A stretch of 64,000 bases of DNA from Cordia subcordata (Eukaryota > Streptophyta > Magnoliopsida > Boraginales > Cordiaceae). Location of the stretch: positions 5,169,501 to 5,233,500 of the forward strand of contig JAPTOF010000003.1 in assembly GCA_028554755.1 (NCBI GenBank), given 5' to 3'. The translations under genes and the position numbers were made by a program. Below, one piece after another: positions 44,958-56,195 of this stretch; position 1 is the stretch's first letter, and each line of letters begins with the position of its first letter. A model generated the notes under the pieces. The model was not told the origin of the DNA. It saw only the letters and a list, made by a program, of their open reading frames with translations, and ran no database searches.

Positions 44958-45901
44958 GTTGATACACATGCTCAAGTACCTACTATACATAGCTATGAGC
45001 ATAATGAGTGCTATTTTACTGCAAGAATGTGAAGTATAATCATGTATATACATATATACAACCACATATATATCTATATGTTAATTTTCAATGCAATAGA
45101 CAATGCTAACACATACTTACTACTCTATATGACATAGTTGTGGACCAAAAACTTTTTTTACTGCAGGAAAAGTTATGCATGCATATATATATGTATATAT
45201 ATATACACACACACACATACTCACATGTACTCACATATGGATAAGGATATAGAGCATATGATGCATAGATAAAGAAAAAATATGATGCATACACTTAGTT
45301 GAGGAGAAAAGATGATCTAAAATATGAATCTAAGGATCATGCACAAAACCAATGATTATTCATGCAATGCAAGATAGTAATTTGAGCTCATAATAGTACC
45401 TATATACTAAGATCAGTTTAACAAGATTAAGAAAAGAAGAAAATATACAAGTCTTCAAGCAACTTCATAGCTCTTCAACCTTAAATTTTGATCCATGCTC
45501 CAATCTCCAATTCTTTATCTTGCTCAAGTGGCTACTTTTCAAAAGATATTCAAAATACTCCAAAGTAGCAATTAATTATTTATATAACATACAATTATTA
45601 CATTATCAAAACTAGATAAAATAACAATAAGTTCAATAATAATCACCCAACATAAGAATGGACTAGCCTATCCGCCTGTTTGGCAAAGCTTATTTGGGGT
45701 TTATAAGCTGCAAATAATAAAAAGCATACGAGGAGTTACTTTTTTCTAGGCGCTCATAAGCTGCAAAATAAGCAAAGCTAATACGCTCTATATTAGATAA
45801 CGACGAGCTTTGGCCAACCCCACGAGGAAATAAGAAACTTTTCCTTCAACTTGTCCTAGTTATTTTTCACATAAGTCCTTTTTCTATTTTTGAAAGGATA
45901 C
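44958..45901 (+). repeat. Duplicated segment, copy B (empty-site copy)
   Basis: Copy of 37259-38205 in the same orientation. After GAAAGGATAC it continues with GTATGTAG instead of the Copia LTR. It therefore shows the site without the insertion. Confidence 0.92.
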
Positions 45902-47122
45902 GTATGTAGATTTGTCTTTCTTTTTTCATCCAACTTATAACAAGTCTAGAAGTCTAATATATATATATATATATATACACACACGTGCACACACACATAT
46001 ACATATACACACACACATATATATACATGCATACATACATATATATATGTATATATATATATACACATATATATTTATTTAACTCAGGATTCGGACCTTT
46101 CAATTCATATATATAGATATCGAACCTATGAATGGGGATACAGATATATCTGTATTGATTCTTTCACAAGCCTTTTTTATAACTATTAGAAGAAAATACT
46201 TCTTTCTTAAAAGCTGCACTACTAGACTTTTGAAAGAAGTCATATTTAAACTTTTTTTTTTAGAATTTTAATTTTTGAAAACCAAGTTAAATATTTATTA
46301 CAAAATATTATACTTTCTTCAAAAAAATACTTTTTTATTAAAAAATGCCAATTCATACATGGTCTAAAGTTCTAAACTTGATTCTTGACAGACACAAGTG
46401 TGTATATTATAGGCCTTCACCTCTCTTTTGACCAATTTTTTTTCTTTTTTTTCCCCCCTGGTATCAAATAAAAATATAACTAAAATGTTATAATGTTTGT
46501 AAAGTTAACCATTTTTAAATAATTTATAAGTATGCAACTTATTGACTTTGTGTTTGTAATGATGGGGTTGTCTATTATATTGTCATGACCATAGGGGCAT
46601 AGTAAAGTATATCATGATTTAACTTCCTATTTTAACAAGGGATTGGAAGTTGTTTAAGTGGTTAATTAAGACTATTTTTTTAAGTAATGTTTTGAGTTTG
46701 AATTTCACCAAAGATAAGAGGCTGCTTTGTTTACCCCTATTTTTGTTTTGAAATAAATGGCTTGTTTGGTATGATGAAATTGTTTGGGTTGCGGAAATAG
46801 AACCTCTCCTAAAATCCAAAATTTTTATCAATTTATTCTTTTGCGTGCTTTTCTTTTCCCCACTTTTGTTTTGAAATAAATGGCCCATTTAGTATTATGA
46901 CATAATTTGAAAATGAATGATCATTCAAGTTAGAATGGTCAAGGCAAAACATCCATGGAATACTAATTTTTTTTTCTCGTATTTGGTTAAACCATAAAAA
47001 AGTTGTAATGGAATGATTATTTTATTTCATGTGTTTGATAAATTTATTTAACAAGGTATAATAAAAGGAAAATCAATTCAATTAACCAAAATACACTTGT
47101 TCTTTGATTTGGCATAAATTTA
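45902..47122. other. Intergenic, AT-rich with microsatellites, no gene seen
   Basis: (AT)n/(AC)n tracts at 45957-46075. A decayed MITE-like stretch lies near 46165-46370. A local duplication has TTTTGTTTTGAAATAAATGG at about 46740 and again at about 46865. No coding support. Confidence 0.55.
45957..46075. repeat. Compound (AT)n/(AC)n microsatellite
   Basis: Alternating AT, AC and ATAC tracts for about 120 bp. Confidence 0.9.
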
Positions 47123-48105
47123 GAGGGCGTTTGGTTCAAGGAATAAAAAATCATTCCCAGGAATGATACGAAAATTATTTGGTATATCAAAAGTATTCTT
47201 GGAAATATTTTGGAGTATTTCTAGGAATGCTGGCGTGTTATGTTTGGCTTAGATCTAACATTCCTGAAAATTTTAGACTATTTTTCAAAAATGTCCCTAA
47301 TTCAAAAAGATATTACAAGAAAAATATAAAATTATTTTATTTAATTAACTAATTTAATTATTATTAGTTTTCATTTATTATTTTTAATAAATTAATTAAT
47401 TAATATAATTTTTAATACATTCACTCTTTCATCATTTTTATTTAATTTTTAAATCATTTAATTTTTAATTTTATTAAATTTTAAATTAATTAATTAATTA
47501 ATTTAAATTATTATAATATTTTAACTAATTAATTAATTTTTCAATTGATTAATTCATTTTATCATTATTTCTAATTTTTATGTTTAATTAAATTTTAATT
47601 ATTTTTGTTTTAATTTTAATTTTAGTTTAATTTTTTAGTTTTATATTTTATTAATTTTGAAATTTTATAACTTCTATTTTTAATTTTTAATCAAAATTTT
47701 TATTTATATTTATTTATTTATCATAACTAATTATTTACTTTAATTTATTTTATCATTAATTAATTTATAATATTTTTATTTCTATTATTTATATTACTCT
47801 TACATAATTAATTTTTTTAGTTTATTATTTGTTATTATTGTCAATTTTTTATTGTACAGGAAAGCATCTTAAATATGATTTTTTGGTCTTTTATTTTTAC
47901 ACTACACATTCTTACAACTCAAGAATGTAAGATTCCAATCCCCTAATATGAGAATGAAAATTCACTAATTCGTGAAAATATTGGATTTGTGATAATATCA
48001 CATTCCTTGGAATGTTTTTTAATTCTATGAACCAAACGTGAAATCTAGCATTCTTGACCTTATATTTGCAGGAATTCTATAGGATTCTATTAACCAAACG
48101 CCCTC
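47123..48105. mobile_element. Harbinger-type MITE, 983 bp
   Basis: Ends GAGGGCGTTTGGTTCAAGG and, inverted, GAGGGCGTTTGGTTAATAG. TTA lies on both sides (47120-47122, 48106-48108). The interior is over 80% AT with no ORF. A truncated relative is at 61888-61937. Confidence 0.85.
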
Positions 48106-48950
48106 TTAGGCTTATACATCACAATTATTTTTACATAATATTAACATAAACTAAAAATTTCTTCACAGATAAACCATAACATTACTTGTTCAATCTTTTT
48201 TTTTTATTTGACACCATATTTCAATTTATTTACTTTTTAAAACACAATTGATAATTAAGAGAGAAAAGTTAACCATTTAATAAAAGCTGCACATGTTTTT
48301 TGGGTAGAAAAGAGTTCAAATTGAAAGAGACATGTATAATTTTAATTTTTTTTAGTTTTCAAATGCTATATATATATATATTATTTCTTTAGTAACTATT
48401 AAAAATTTGTAAGAGTGTAAATGGGGGAAATTTTCTTTTTTGTTTTACTTTATTTTTTACGATTCCTACTTCAGTTGATATATTCATTACTTGAGTTTGG
48501 TTTAAAAAAAGAGTTTTTCAACTTTTTCCTTGAAAGATTATTCAAAATAAATGGTTATTCTAACTTTAACAATAGAAAAAAATTGAAAGTTGAATTACTA
48601 TTTCATTTCACGCCATTCTTGTACATCAAGCATAATCAAATGATTCAAATTAGTTTAATTTTACATGTAGAGTTGAAACTATCAAATAAGAGAAAATCTT
48701 CCTATATTGGCTTGAGAGAGAGGGCTTTAATAGGAATAGAAAGACAACTTTTATCAAAAGAATTGTACGATTTGATAAGCCATGAATAAAATTGATAATA
48801 AAAAAAAATTATTTAAAATTCAAAGTACTTTAAGGAAGCTTTTGATAAGCCATTCTAAACAGCTCGAAGGCCAATGTGATAATTTTTAAAGTTCAGAGGG
48901 GCCTTTATGCAATTACTCAAACAGCTAGAAATCACACCCAAAACGTGCCC
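48106..48950. other. Intergenic upstream of the P1 genes
   Basis: AT-rich. A 122-codon frame (48421-48789) has no recognisable domain and AT-driven composition, so it is not called. A remnant like the MITE end at 59415-59479 lies at 48800-48865. Confidence 0.5.
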
Positions 48951-48971
48951 CTCCTTCTACGCTGACAAGCC

Positions 48972-49075
48972 TATTTATACGTCTTCTCACTTCAGCCTAG
49001 GGCAGCTCTCGTTACTGCGTCACTCCCATCATATCACATCATATCAAACCCTAACCCTAATCCTAATCCCTTCAG
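48972..49075 (+). promoter_or_regulatory. TATA box, telo-box and 5'UTR exon of the first P1 gene
   Basis: TATTTATAC lies at 48972-48980. AAACCCTAACCCTAATCC (about 49046-49064) is a telo-box-type element common in plant ribosomal protein genes. The 5'UTR exon ends at 49075 before GTTTCA, and the UTR intron ends with TTTTTCAG at 49200. Confidence 0.65.
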
Positions 49076-49210
49076 GTTTCACCCCCTTCTCTCTGTATAT
49101 TTTTTCAATTATTATTATTATTATTATTTTTTTTTGTTGAAAGCATTGTTGTTGTTAGAAAAAAAGCTGACCAGTTAATTTTTTTTGACGTATTTTTCAG
49201 GTGATTTTTG

Positions 49211-49672
49211 ATGACGTCTGTTGATCAACTTGCTTGCGCGTACGCTTGTTTGCTTCTCCACGACGATGGCATCACTATAACTGTAAACGATTTTTTTTTT
49301 TTTTTAAGCGATATATTATATATTATTTGTTTTAAGTATTTTTTTAAAAAATTTTGTTGATTATGTTTTCATGATTGAATGTGTAGGCAGAGAAGATTGC
49401 AACAGTAGTGAAAGCTGCGAAGGTGAACGTCGCAGCGTACTGGCCAAGCCTCTTTGCTAAGCTGTGCGAGAAGAAAAGCATCGATGACCTCATCGTGAAC
49501 ATCGGCGCCGCTGGTGGTGGCGGAGGCGGTGTCGTTGCTGCTCCTGCTGCCGGTGGTGCTGCCGCTGCTGCTCCTGCTGCTGAGGAGAAAAAGGTATGTA
49601 CACTTTTATACACTTGACATAACAACATACCTGAACACATCCAAATAGTCTTCAATAAGACTAAAGTTTACG

Positions 49673-49735
<63 letters not shown>

Positions 49736-49861
49736 CACACACATACATATATTACATATATACACACACATACGAGTGTTCATACTTTTCGTTTCCAGGA
49801 GGAGCCAAAGGAGGAGGAAGAGTCTGACGACGACGGAGGCATCATGAGTTTGTTTGACTGA
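49211..49861 (+). CDS. RPP1: Acidic ribosomal stalk protein P1, copy 1
   Basis: Three coding exons (49211-49282, 49387-49593, 49799-49861) encode 113 aa, the normal length of P1. The N-terminal helical domain has [14 protein letters not shown], the [20 protein letters not shown] block and [19 protein letters not shown] Gly/Ala/Pro hinge and an acidic tail ending SLFD follow. P1 pairs with P2 on P0 in the 60S stalk and recruits translation factors. The tail reads [11 protein letters not shown], while most P proteins have SDDDMGF(G/S)LFD, so this copy has diverged at the factor-binding end. Start ATG lies 10 bases after the UTR intron. Tandem partner at 51994. Confidence 0.93.
49681..49731. repeat. 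(AT)n microsatellite in P1 copy 1, last intron
   Basis: About 25 AT units inside the intron 49594-49798. Confidence 0.95.
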
Positions 49862-50611
49862 GAATTTCTGGTGTTAAATGAGGATTTCTGGTGTTAACTA
49901 AGAATTTCTGGTGTTATTAGATATTATTAGTACTATATTTTGGTATTTTGCAAGAGAAGACTTGAGAGTTGTGAACTTGTGTTATGGTGTTGGTGCTTTA
50001 GTTTAATCATTTTCTTTAATGGTCTTCTATATACATGTTCTTAAATCATAATCTCTCTCTGTAATTTCTGTGGAGCTTCTGGAATTGTCTTTTTCTTTTT
50101 TAGTTATTATCTATTGTATCCCTCGTGCATTTTTTCTTGAGATATATGGTTATAAAATCACGGAGGAATTAAATTATAACGTTATGATATGATGAAAAGT
50201 AAGTGAAGTAAGTAATAATATTGTTATAGACATTTGGGATTTGGGATTACATACTTATTTTGGGCTTATTCAAAATTGTAGTTATTTATTATGTGCATGC
50301 GATTTTATAGTTTTTTATTTTTTAAGGTTAGATTGGGGAATACATTTAAATTTAATTTGTGTAGCAGTGAGAGATGATGGTGTTTCGGCCATTTTGGTGC
50401 TAGTTTTTATTACTGTTTGCAGGGCTGGTACGTTCATAGCTTAACTTGGGTAAAAAGCTCACGTTATCTTTTCCTCTCCCATTGTTCTCTTTTCATTTAA
50501 ATGGTATGGTTGTCACGTGATCTTTGGTTGCTTCTTTTACCATCAAGCAACCAACCAAAAGGATGGTACACGCTTTATATGGCTTTAGCATTGCTTCTAG
50601 GGTGTGATTTA
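49862..50611. other. 3' region of P1 copy 1 and intergenic
   Basis: A GAATTTCTGGTGTTA unit is repeated two to three times right after the stop (49861-49915). A 3'UTR is likely to about 50100. Nothing else is seen. Confidence 0.5.
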
Positions 50612-50822
50612 GGGCTTGTTTTTTAAAAGCGTTTTTTAACCGTTTTTAAAAAATTATTTTTTAAAAAAAATTGAAAATTTTTACTTCTAAAAGGGGATGT
50701 ATTTGAGTTTTTTTTTAGAATTTTAATTTTTTTTGAAATTAAATTAAATAATTATTGTAAATTTAATATAATATTTTTTAAAAAAATATATTTTTTTAAA
50801 AAAAGTCAATTCAAGCAGGTTT
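50612..50822. mobile_element. Tourist-like MITE, decayed
   Basis: It starts GGGCTTGTTTTTTAAAAGC after TTA, and the inverted end is AACCTGCTTGAATTGAC before TTA. Same family as 17083-17302. Confidence 0.65.
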
Positions 50823-50825
50823 TTA

Positions 50826-50943
50826 GAGGGTGTTTGGCTTTGTTTATTTGGTGCTTGCAAGCACTTGAATGGTAAACAATATATGAACAAATATCTTTTT
50901 AGGTGTTTGATAAACACTTAAAAATAAACAAAGCCAACAACTG
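50826..50943. mobile_element. Short MITE, 118 bp, next to the previous one
   Basis: Ends GAGGGTGTTTGGCTTTGTTTA and, inverted, CAGTTGTTGGCTTTGTTTA. TTA at 50823-50825 and 50944-50946. Confidence 0.7.
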
Positions 50944-51564
50944 TTAGTGTTGCTTTGACGCGCCTTATATTTACACGGAATTAATTCTGGAATGGTGACA
51001 TTATTGTATTCTCGAATCCACAAGCACTTTAAGCAAAATACCCGATATCTATCTGACCCGTTACTTCAGAGATAAGAAATAGAGCATTATACCCTGGGGG
51101 GTGCAGAGTTGGGAAATTATAAGAGTTTTAATATTGTAGATTATTTAATGTATTTTAACTATTTATATGTTAAAAAATGATATTTTTAGCTTTTTCTCAA
51201 AATATTGAGGATGTATGGGTAAATAATTGAATATCTATACCACGAAAGAAAGAAAGTGCTTTTGTGTCTTATTTTTACAACAAAATATTAACTTTACAAC
51301 CAAAATTATTTAACAATACGATTACAATAATTATGTTATTACTCGTAAATGTCTTTCTTTAAAGGCCAAGACATGTAAAGTTTTTTTAATTTACATTTGT
51401 TAAAAAAATAACTTTTATTTTTGTCATTTTACTAAAAAAACTGAAATAAAAATTAAAAAATATTTTCCTAATCAAACGCACTCTAAATCTTTCTTTTTCA
51501 CTTGTCCTTTTCTCGGCTCGACCTAAATGGTATTTAAACTTTTGGGCATCAGTACTGTCCAATG

Positions 51565-51740
51565 AAAGGCCCAAGAAAACAGAAAGCCCAATCTTAAAGA
51601 TATTAACAGAGAATCATCGGGCTGGCAGCCCAATATAGCCATAACTTGAGTTCCTAAGTTCGACGGGTCCACCCAAAAGCCCAATTAACGAGAAACCTAG
51701 ATTCCTCAAGCCTGCCCTAATGCCGTGGCATGTATAAATA
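51565..51740 (+). promoter_or_regulatory. Promoter of P1 copy 2: GCCCA elements and TATA
   Basis: GGCCCA or AGCCCA occurs at about 51568, 51585, 51627 and 51678. These are site II-like elements of plant ribosomal protein genes. TATAAATA lies at 51733-51740, and AAAACCCTAAG (telo-box type) near 51765 lies in the 5'UTR. The UTR exon ends at 51828 before GTAATC. Confidence 0.7.
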
Positions 51741-51843
51741 CCTCTACATCAATTGAGTGTAGCTAAAACCCTAAGAAGCAGCTGAGCGCATCACGCCATA
51801 GCTTTCGCTCTTTCTCCATCTTCATCAGGTAATCTCTAGAATA

Positions 51844-51847
<4 letters not shown>

Positions 51848-51886
<39 letters not shown>
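51848..51886. repeat. (AT)n microsatellite in P1 copy 2 UTR intron
   Basis: About 19 AT units, close to the splice donor at 51829. Confidence 0.95.
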
Positions 51887-51887
<1 letters not shown>

Positions 51888-51993
51888 AAATAATGAATCT
51901 CTAGTTTCATATCTATATGATATGGATAATCAATTGAATTACAATTGTTTGCTGTTTGAAATGTTTGTAGATTAGCAAACGAAGAATTGGAAA

Positions 51994-52819
51994 ATGTCAG
52001 TTAGTGAGCTTGCCTGCACTTATGCTTGCTTGATCCTCCACGATGATGGCATCCCTGTCACGGTAGCCTTTTCTCTTTCTTTTTTATGTCTCTTCAATTT
52101 TCTATAAATATAAATTTTATGCATAACTAAGAAATGTCTTGTTAGTGTATCTAGATCCTAATTTTATGTTTAACTAGTTAGAAATGTTTGGATTGGTGTA
52201 GAGATTTTCGTTATGTGTGCTTTCTATAAAGGGTTGAATCATATTGAGACTACTAGCTATTACTAATTAATAAGTAGTCTTACCTTGTATGTTAGGCAAA
52301 AAATTCATTTTCATAGAGAAGATAATTCTTGTGTTTTTCTGAAAATAAATTATCGTTGCTGGAACCCGTGTTGGTATGCCATGATAACTCAGCGTGGCTC
52401 TTATTATGTGTTGTTTGTTTGTATTGGGGAATTGTAGGCGGACAAGATTGCTACCTTGGTAAAGGCAGCAAATGTGAATGTTGAATCTTATTGGCCGGGT
52501 CTATTTGCTAAGCTCTGTGAAAAGAGGAACATTGAGGACCTTGTCATGAATGTTGGTACTGGTGGTGGTGCAGCCGTGGCTGCTGCTCCAGCCGCCGCTG
52601 CTGCTGGTGGTGCTGCTGCTGAAGCTCCCAAGGAGGAGAAGAAGGTACAGATGCTTTTGATTTTTGTTCTGTTGATGTAGTTCAATTGATTGGTAGATTT
52701 GAGTTGCATGTAATGATGCAAGAGTGTCTTGTATGACTAAATGATTGTTGTGATGTTACTTTCAGGAGGAGCCAAAGGAAGAAAGTGATGACGACATGGG
52801 ATTCAGCTTGTTTGATTAG
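51994..52819 (+). CDS. RPP1: Acidic ribosomal stalk protein P1, copy 2
   Basis: Coding exons 51994-52062, 52438-52644 and 52766-52819 give 109 aa. The middle exon is 207 bp, the same as in copy 1, and both genes have a UTR intron just before the ATG, so they arose by tandem duplication. The fold is the same: [55 protein letters not shown], then an Ala/Gly hinge and the acidic tail [12 protein letters not shown], which is the standard P-protein end. It acts in the 60S stalk with P0 and P2. Site II and telo-box elements suggest regulation with other ribosomal protein genes. Confidence 0.95.
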
Positions 52820-53749
52820 GATCTTGTTTCAGTATGTTTCGTTTTTGTTTCTATAACTATCTTAAACGTGTAGGGGAACTAGTTTGAGTTGTGATGCGGA
52901 GTGATAATTATGTATTATTACTTAATAGTGAATGATGAAGAACTTGAAGATTTCACTTATGGAATCATTTGACTTGCCTAAGTATGGTTAAAGTTTGTGT
53001 TTGGATAAAATAGATATTGTGCATCAGTGATGTTTTGCATTAACTTCTGGGATTATTCTGTTTTTGATAGCTTGTGCGGTGGTAGTTGTTTTTGCAATTT
53101 GTTGGGATCTATTAACTGTGCATAGGTAGATATCTTGTTGGAAGCCAGTGGTGCAATGTTGATTGCTACCTTGTGATGTCTTCTTGTATTCTGTCACATC
53201 ATATGCAAATTTGCTTCAAAGGTTTTAGGTGCCTGTATTCGTTCGGCAATATCTGTTTTGTCAAAAACATTGTATTTAAGATGGGGTTACTCCTCTTGCT
53301 TCTTTGGTGTTTCTGTGTGAATGTGAGTTCAACTGTTTCATAGGATATAAGTCCTGACATTTATCTGTCAGTGGTGTTCCTTTGATAGTCCTCTTGAGTT
53401 TCCAATTGTTATAGTGCAAGCTGGCCCCTCGTTCGTTCTCCTTTAGTTGTGAATTCTTTAGAGAATATCTAATATAGAGTGTTTCCTTTCCGGGGAACTA
53501 TATACCATACACAGGATTTACAGGACTTGGTCGTGTTTAAATGTTTACCGTGCCCTTGATCCTGGCATAAATTACTCTGTTTCTCCCCAAACTCTGAATA
53601 TGCATTATTCTTCGTCATTTCACTATTTGATTGAATTTAATAATGTGTTACTCTGGAGGTTCTTAATTCTTGAATGTATGCATGCTGCTTGAAATGTGTA
53701 GTATTCTGATGTTTATACACAAAATCAAATTAGATCAAACTAGGTTTTG
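52820..53749. other. 3' region of P1 copy 2 and intergenic
   Basis: Probably 3'UTR to about 53000. No further gene or repeat was recognised. Confidence 0.5.
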
Positions 53750-54560
53750 TGTCCCTCATGTCGGTTGTCGGAGACCGCCAGCTCAGCTGTATTCACGAAT
53801 GTGACAATGAATTCTTTTCCCGACTCTCCTTTTTCATCTAGGGAGACGCTACTTTTATCTCGTTTTCCTTGCGCATCACAAAATTGGAGCATCAAATGCT
53901 GTATCACAGTTAAACTTGATGATCTTCATTAAAAGTTTATACTGCGTCAGAATGAAAGCTAGTTGGAACAATAAAACATTCTTTAACTTCATTGCGTTCA
54001 TCCAACGTTGCTCTCGTACGAAAATTTCCGGGTTTGCGGTAATTCCTTCAAACTTGAATCTATTCCTTGCTTTCCAAATCTGCCAACATGGATGCAACAA
54101 TTCTTCCCAACTTCCTGCTGATCCATTGCTTTACTTTTACTTTGAGCTTCCAAATCAAATTCCAAACTTGCTTGAACTCCCCACAGCATCAGTTTGGCTC
54201 ATGGGCCCGGGGTCTGGGCTTGGAGGCGTGACGCCCTTGCTCATGTAGATGCCACATTCCTTTGACCGGGAATTTCCATCATTCTTTTTCCTTTGCCCTC
54301 CCAGATTCCAATCTTGCTATGATCTCCAATTCTTCGCACAATATTCTCTTTTATGAGCTCTCTTCCCTATAATAGACTTTTCCAACTCCGAGATGGGTCA
54401 CTTCGAATTTTTGCCTCCAAAAAAGATTCCTTAAGAAAATACAGTGCCTTTAAAACCTCGTGCACAAGTGAGTTTGGGTCCTCTAGCTCCATGCTTGCGC
54501 CGCAAGTAGTGCGTTATTCATAGACATGAATTCTCTGAAACCCCTTGCCCCTTTATGTTT
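53750..54560 (-). pseudogene. LINE 3' fragment (end of RT, zf-RVT link, RNase H)
   Basis: On the minus strand the order is GARGFREFMSMNNALLAAQA (about 54540), SFLEAKIRSDPSRSWKSLL (about 54415), GRELIKENIVRRIGDHSKIG (about 54350), then WQIWKARNRFKFEG (about 54085) and KIIKFNCDTAFDAPI (about 53890), the start of RNase H. This is the conserved order after the palm of plant LINE RTs. The part between 54300 and 54100 with the zinc-binding domain is mostly lost. Frameshifts throughout. No poly-A seen. Confidence 0.8.
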
Positions 54561-55029
54561 CGGTTTCCTCATTTTATGTTTCGGTTTCCTTATCTCCCTC
54601 CATGTAATCTAATAAATTTTCCGTTTTTCCCTTGTTCCCAACAATTAAAGTATATATTTAACAGGTTCCTCAATTTCCTATAATTCCTTGGCAGGTTCTT
54701 TTAATTAACACCTTTAGTAAAATTTCATAGTCAATACACTAATTTTGTCAAAAAAATAAAAAAATGCCTCGCATTGATAGTCAAATTTACAATGACATAA
54801 AACCTTTATATTTGAAACTTTGTTGAATACCTTTTTGCCTATTTGTTCCTATTTCTTTACAATGCGAGAGTATTTTTAGTTTTTCCAAACAAAGTCAAAG
54901 CACTGATCGTGAAATTTGACTACCAGTGTTAATTGGTAGGAACTCATAAGAGATTATAACAAGTTGAGGGACATGTCTGGGGTTAAGCATGTAATCGAGG
55001 ATTTTGTATGTCTTTCTCCCTCTCTTAGT
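54561..55029. other. Intergenic, no gene seen
   Basis: A TTTATGTTTCGGTTTCCT unit occurs twice near 54555-54590. Nothing else. Confidence 0.5.
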
Positions 55030-55490
55030 CTCTATTGTTTTCTCATTTTATTTTTGAATTGGTCCCTATTGGTTTAAAATAATCAATTTAGTCCTCAATA
55101 TTTTAGAAAAATATTTAAGTTAATTTTCAATATTTCGAAAATATAGTCAAATGGTCCTTTTTATTTATAAACATTTATATTAGTTCTCAATATTTTATAA
55201 AGATAGTTAAATTAGTCCCTGTTATTTGAAAATATTTCACATTAGCCCTTAATGCTTTACAAATTTGCTCAAATTCGTCACAAGGACTAATATGTTTTTT
55301 TCCCAGACAATGAGGATTAATTTGATTATTTTTGTAAAATATTAAGGACTTATATAAATGTTTCTAAATAATAGGGACTAATTTAATTATATTTATGAAA
55401 CCTTAAATGCTAATTTGAATTTTTTTAAGATAATGAGAAACAATTTAAAAAAAAATAAAAAAATAATAAAGACCTTTTGTGAATTAACCC
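55030..55490. repeat. Fold-back inverted repeat
   Basis: The left half contains repeated TTAGTCC-TATT and TCAATATTTTA blocks. The right half contains their inverted forms (AATAGGGACTAATTTAATTA, AAATATTAAGGACT). The centre is near 55265. A related piece lies at 61360-61510. It is probably a non-autonomous fold-back or MITE-like element. Confidence 0.65.
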
Positions 55491-56041
55491 ATCAAACTTC
55501 ATAAAAAATAATTCTTTCTAGAAGACCTTTATGTCCCATCGTCTATTCTTTTTTGAGGTTCAATATTAATCAACAACAAATGAATAATCACAATCATTCA
55601 TTTCTAAACTTCTTTTTGTCAATCCATTTCTAAGAATTTGAAAAAAAAAATTGTACAAGAGAATCTAAATCTCCAACCATTCATGCAACCTAATCCTAAT
55701 CCTAATCCATATCCATCATGAATACAAAGACATAAGTCGCCACGTTGTCCTCTTTAAGAAAGACCCAGAAAGGGAACATGAGATGTTCCACTGCTTCTTT
55801 TTGTTGTGTTCACGAAATAACTTCTACGTTGAAATAAATTGCCCCTCTTCGACAGAAAAAAAAGAAGAAATAAATTGCCACTTAGATTTGACGCGTGCTA
55901 ATCAAGCCCCTTCCACGAATCTTCACCGACACGTCAACTATTATTTACTGTTCAACGGCAAATTATAGAAACTTCCTTGTTTCTCAAGTTCCATTTTCTA
56001 GATATCTCCAATTTCAATTCCATTACCAATTTGCAGATAAT
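55491..56041. other. Intergenic, upstream of the 103-aa gene
   Basis: No coding signal. It probably includes the promoter of the next gene. Confidence 0.45.
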
Positions 56042-56044
56042 ATG

Positions 56045-56052
56045 CTATAAAT
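56045..56052 (+). promoter_or_regulatory. TATA box of the 103-aa gene
   Basis: CTATAAATAC lies about 150 bp upstream of ATG 56196. An A-rich, C-poor leader follows. Confidence 0.6.
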
Positions 56053-56195
56053 ACATCTGCTCTCGACCCTTTTGCATTAACAAATTTCTCAAGCAAAGCC
56101 TTACTTTATAAGCCAAAAAGAAAAAGAAAAAAAAGCTTCCTTTTGTCTCACTAAAATTCTCCTAAAAAAATCATAAGCAAAGCAAAACAACAAAG

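Noticed and set aside
46165..46370. Possible MITE of the Tourist family
   Set aside because: Ends are too decayed to set boundaries; mentioned only in the gap description.
48421..48789. 122-codon plus-strand ORF
   Set aside because: Composition follows the AT-rich DNA (Phe, Leu, Lys, Ile). No domain, no promoter and no similar protein known to me.
49344..49655. Minus-strand Ala/Pro-rich ORF
   Set aside because: Antisense of the P1 hinge; shadow. The same holds for 52488-52721.
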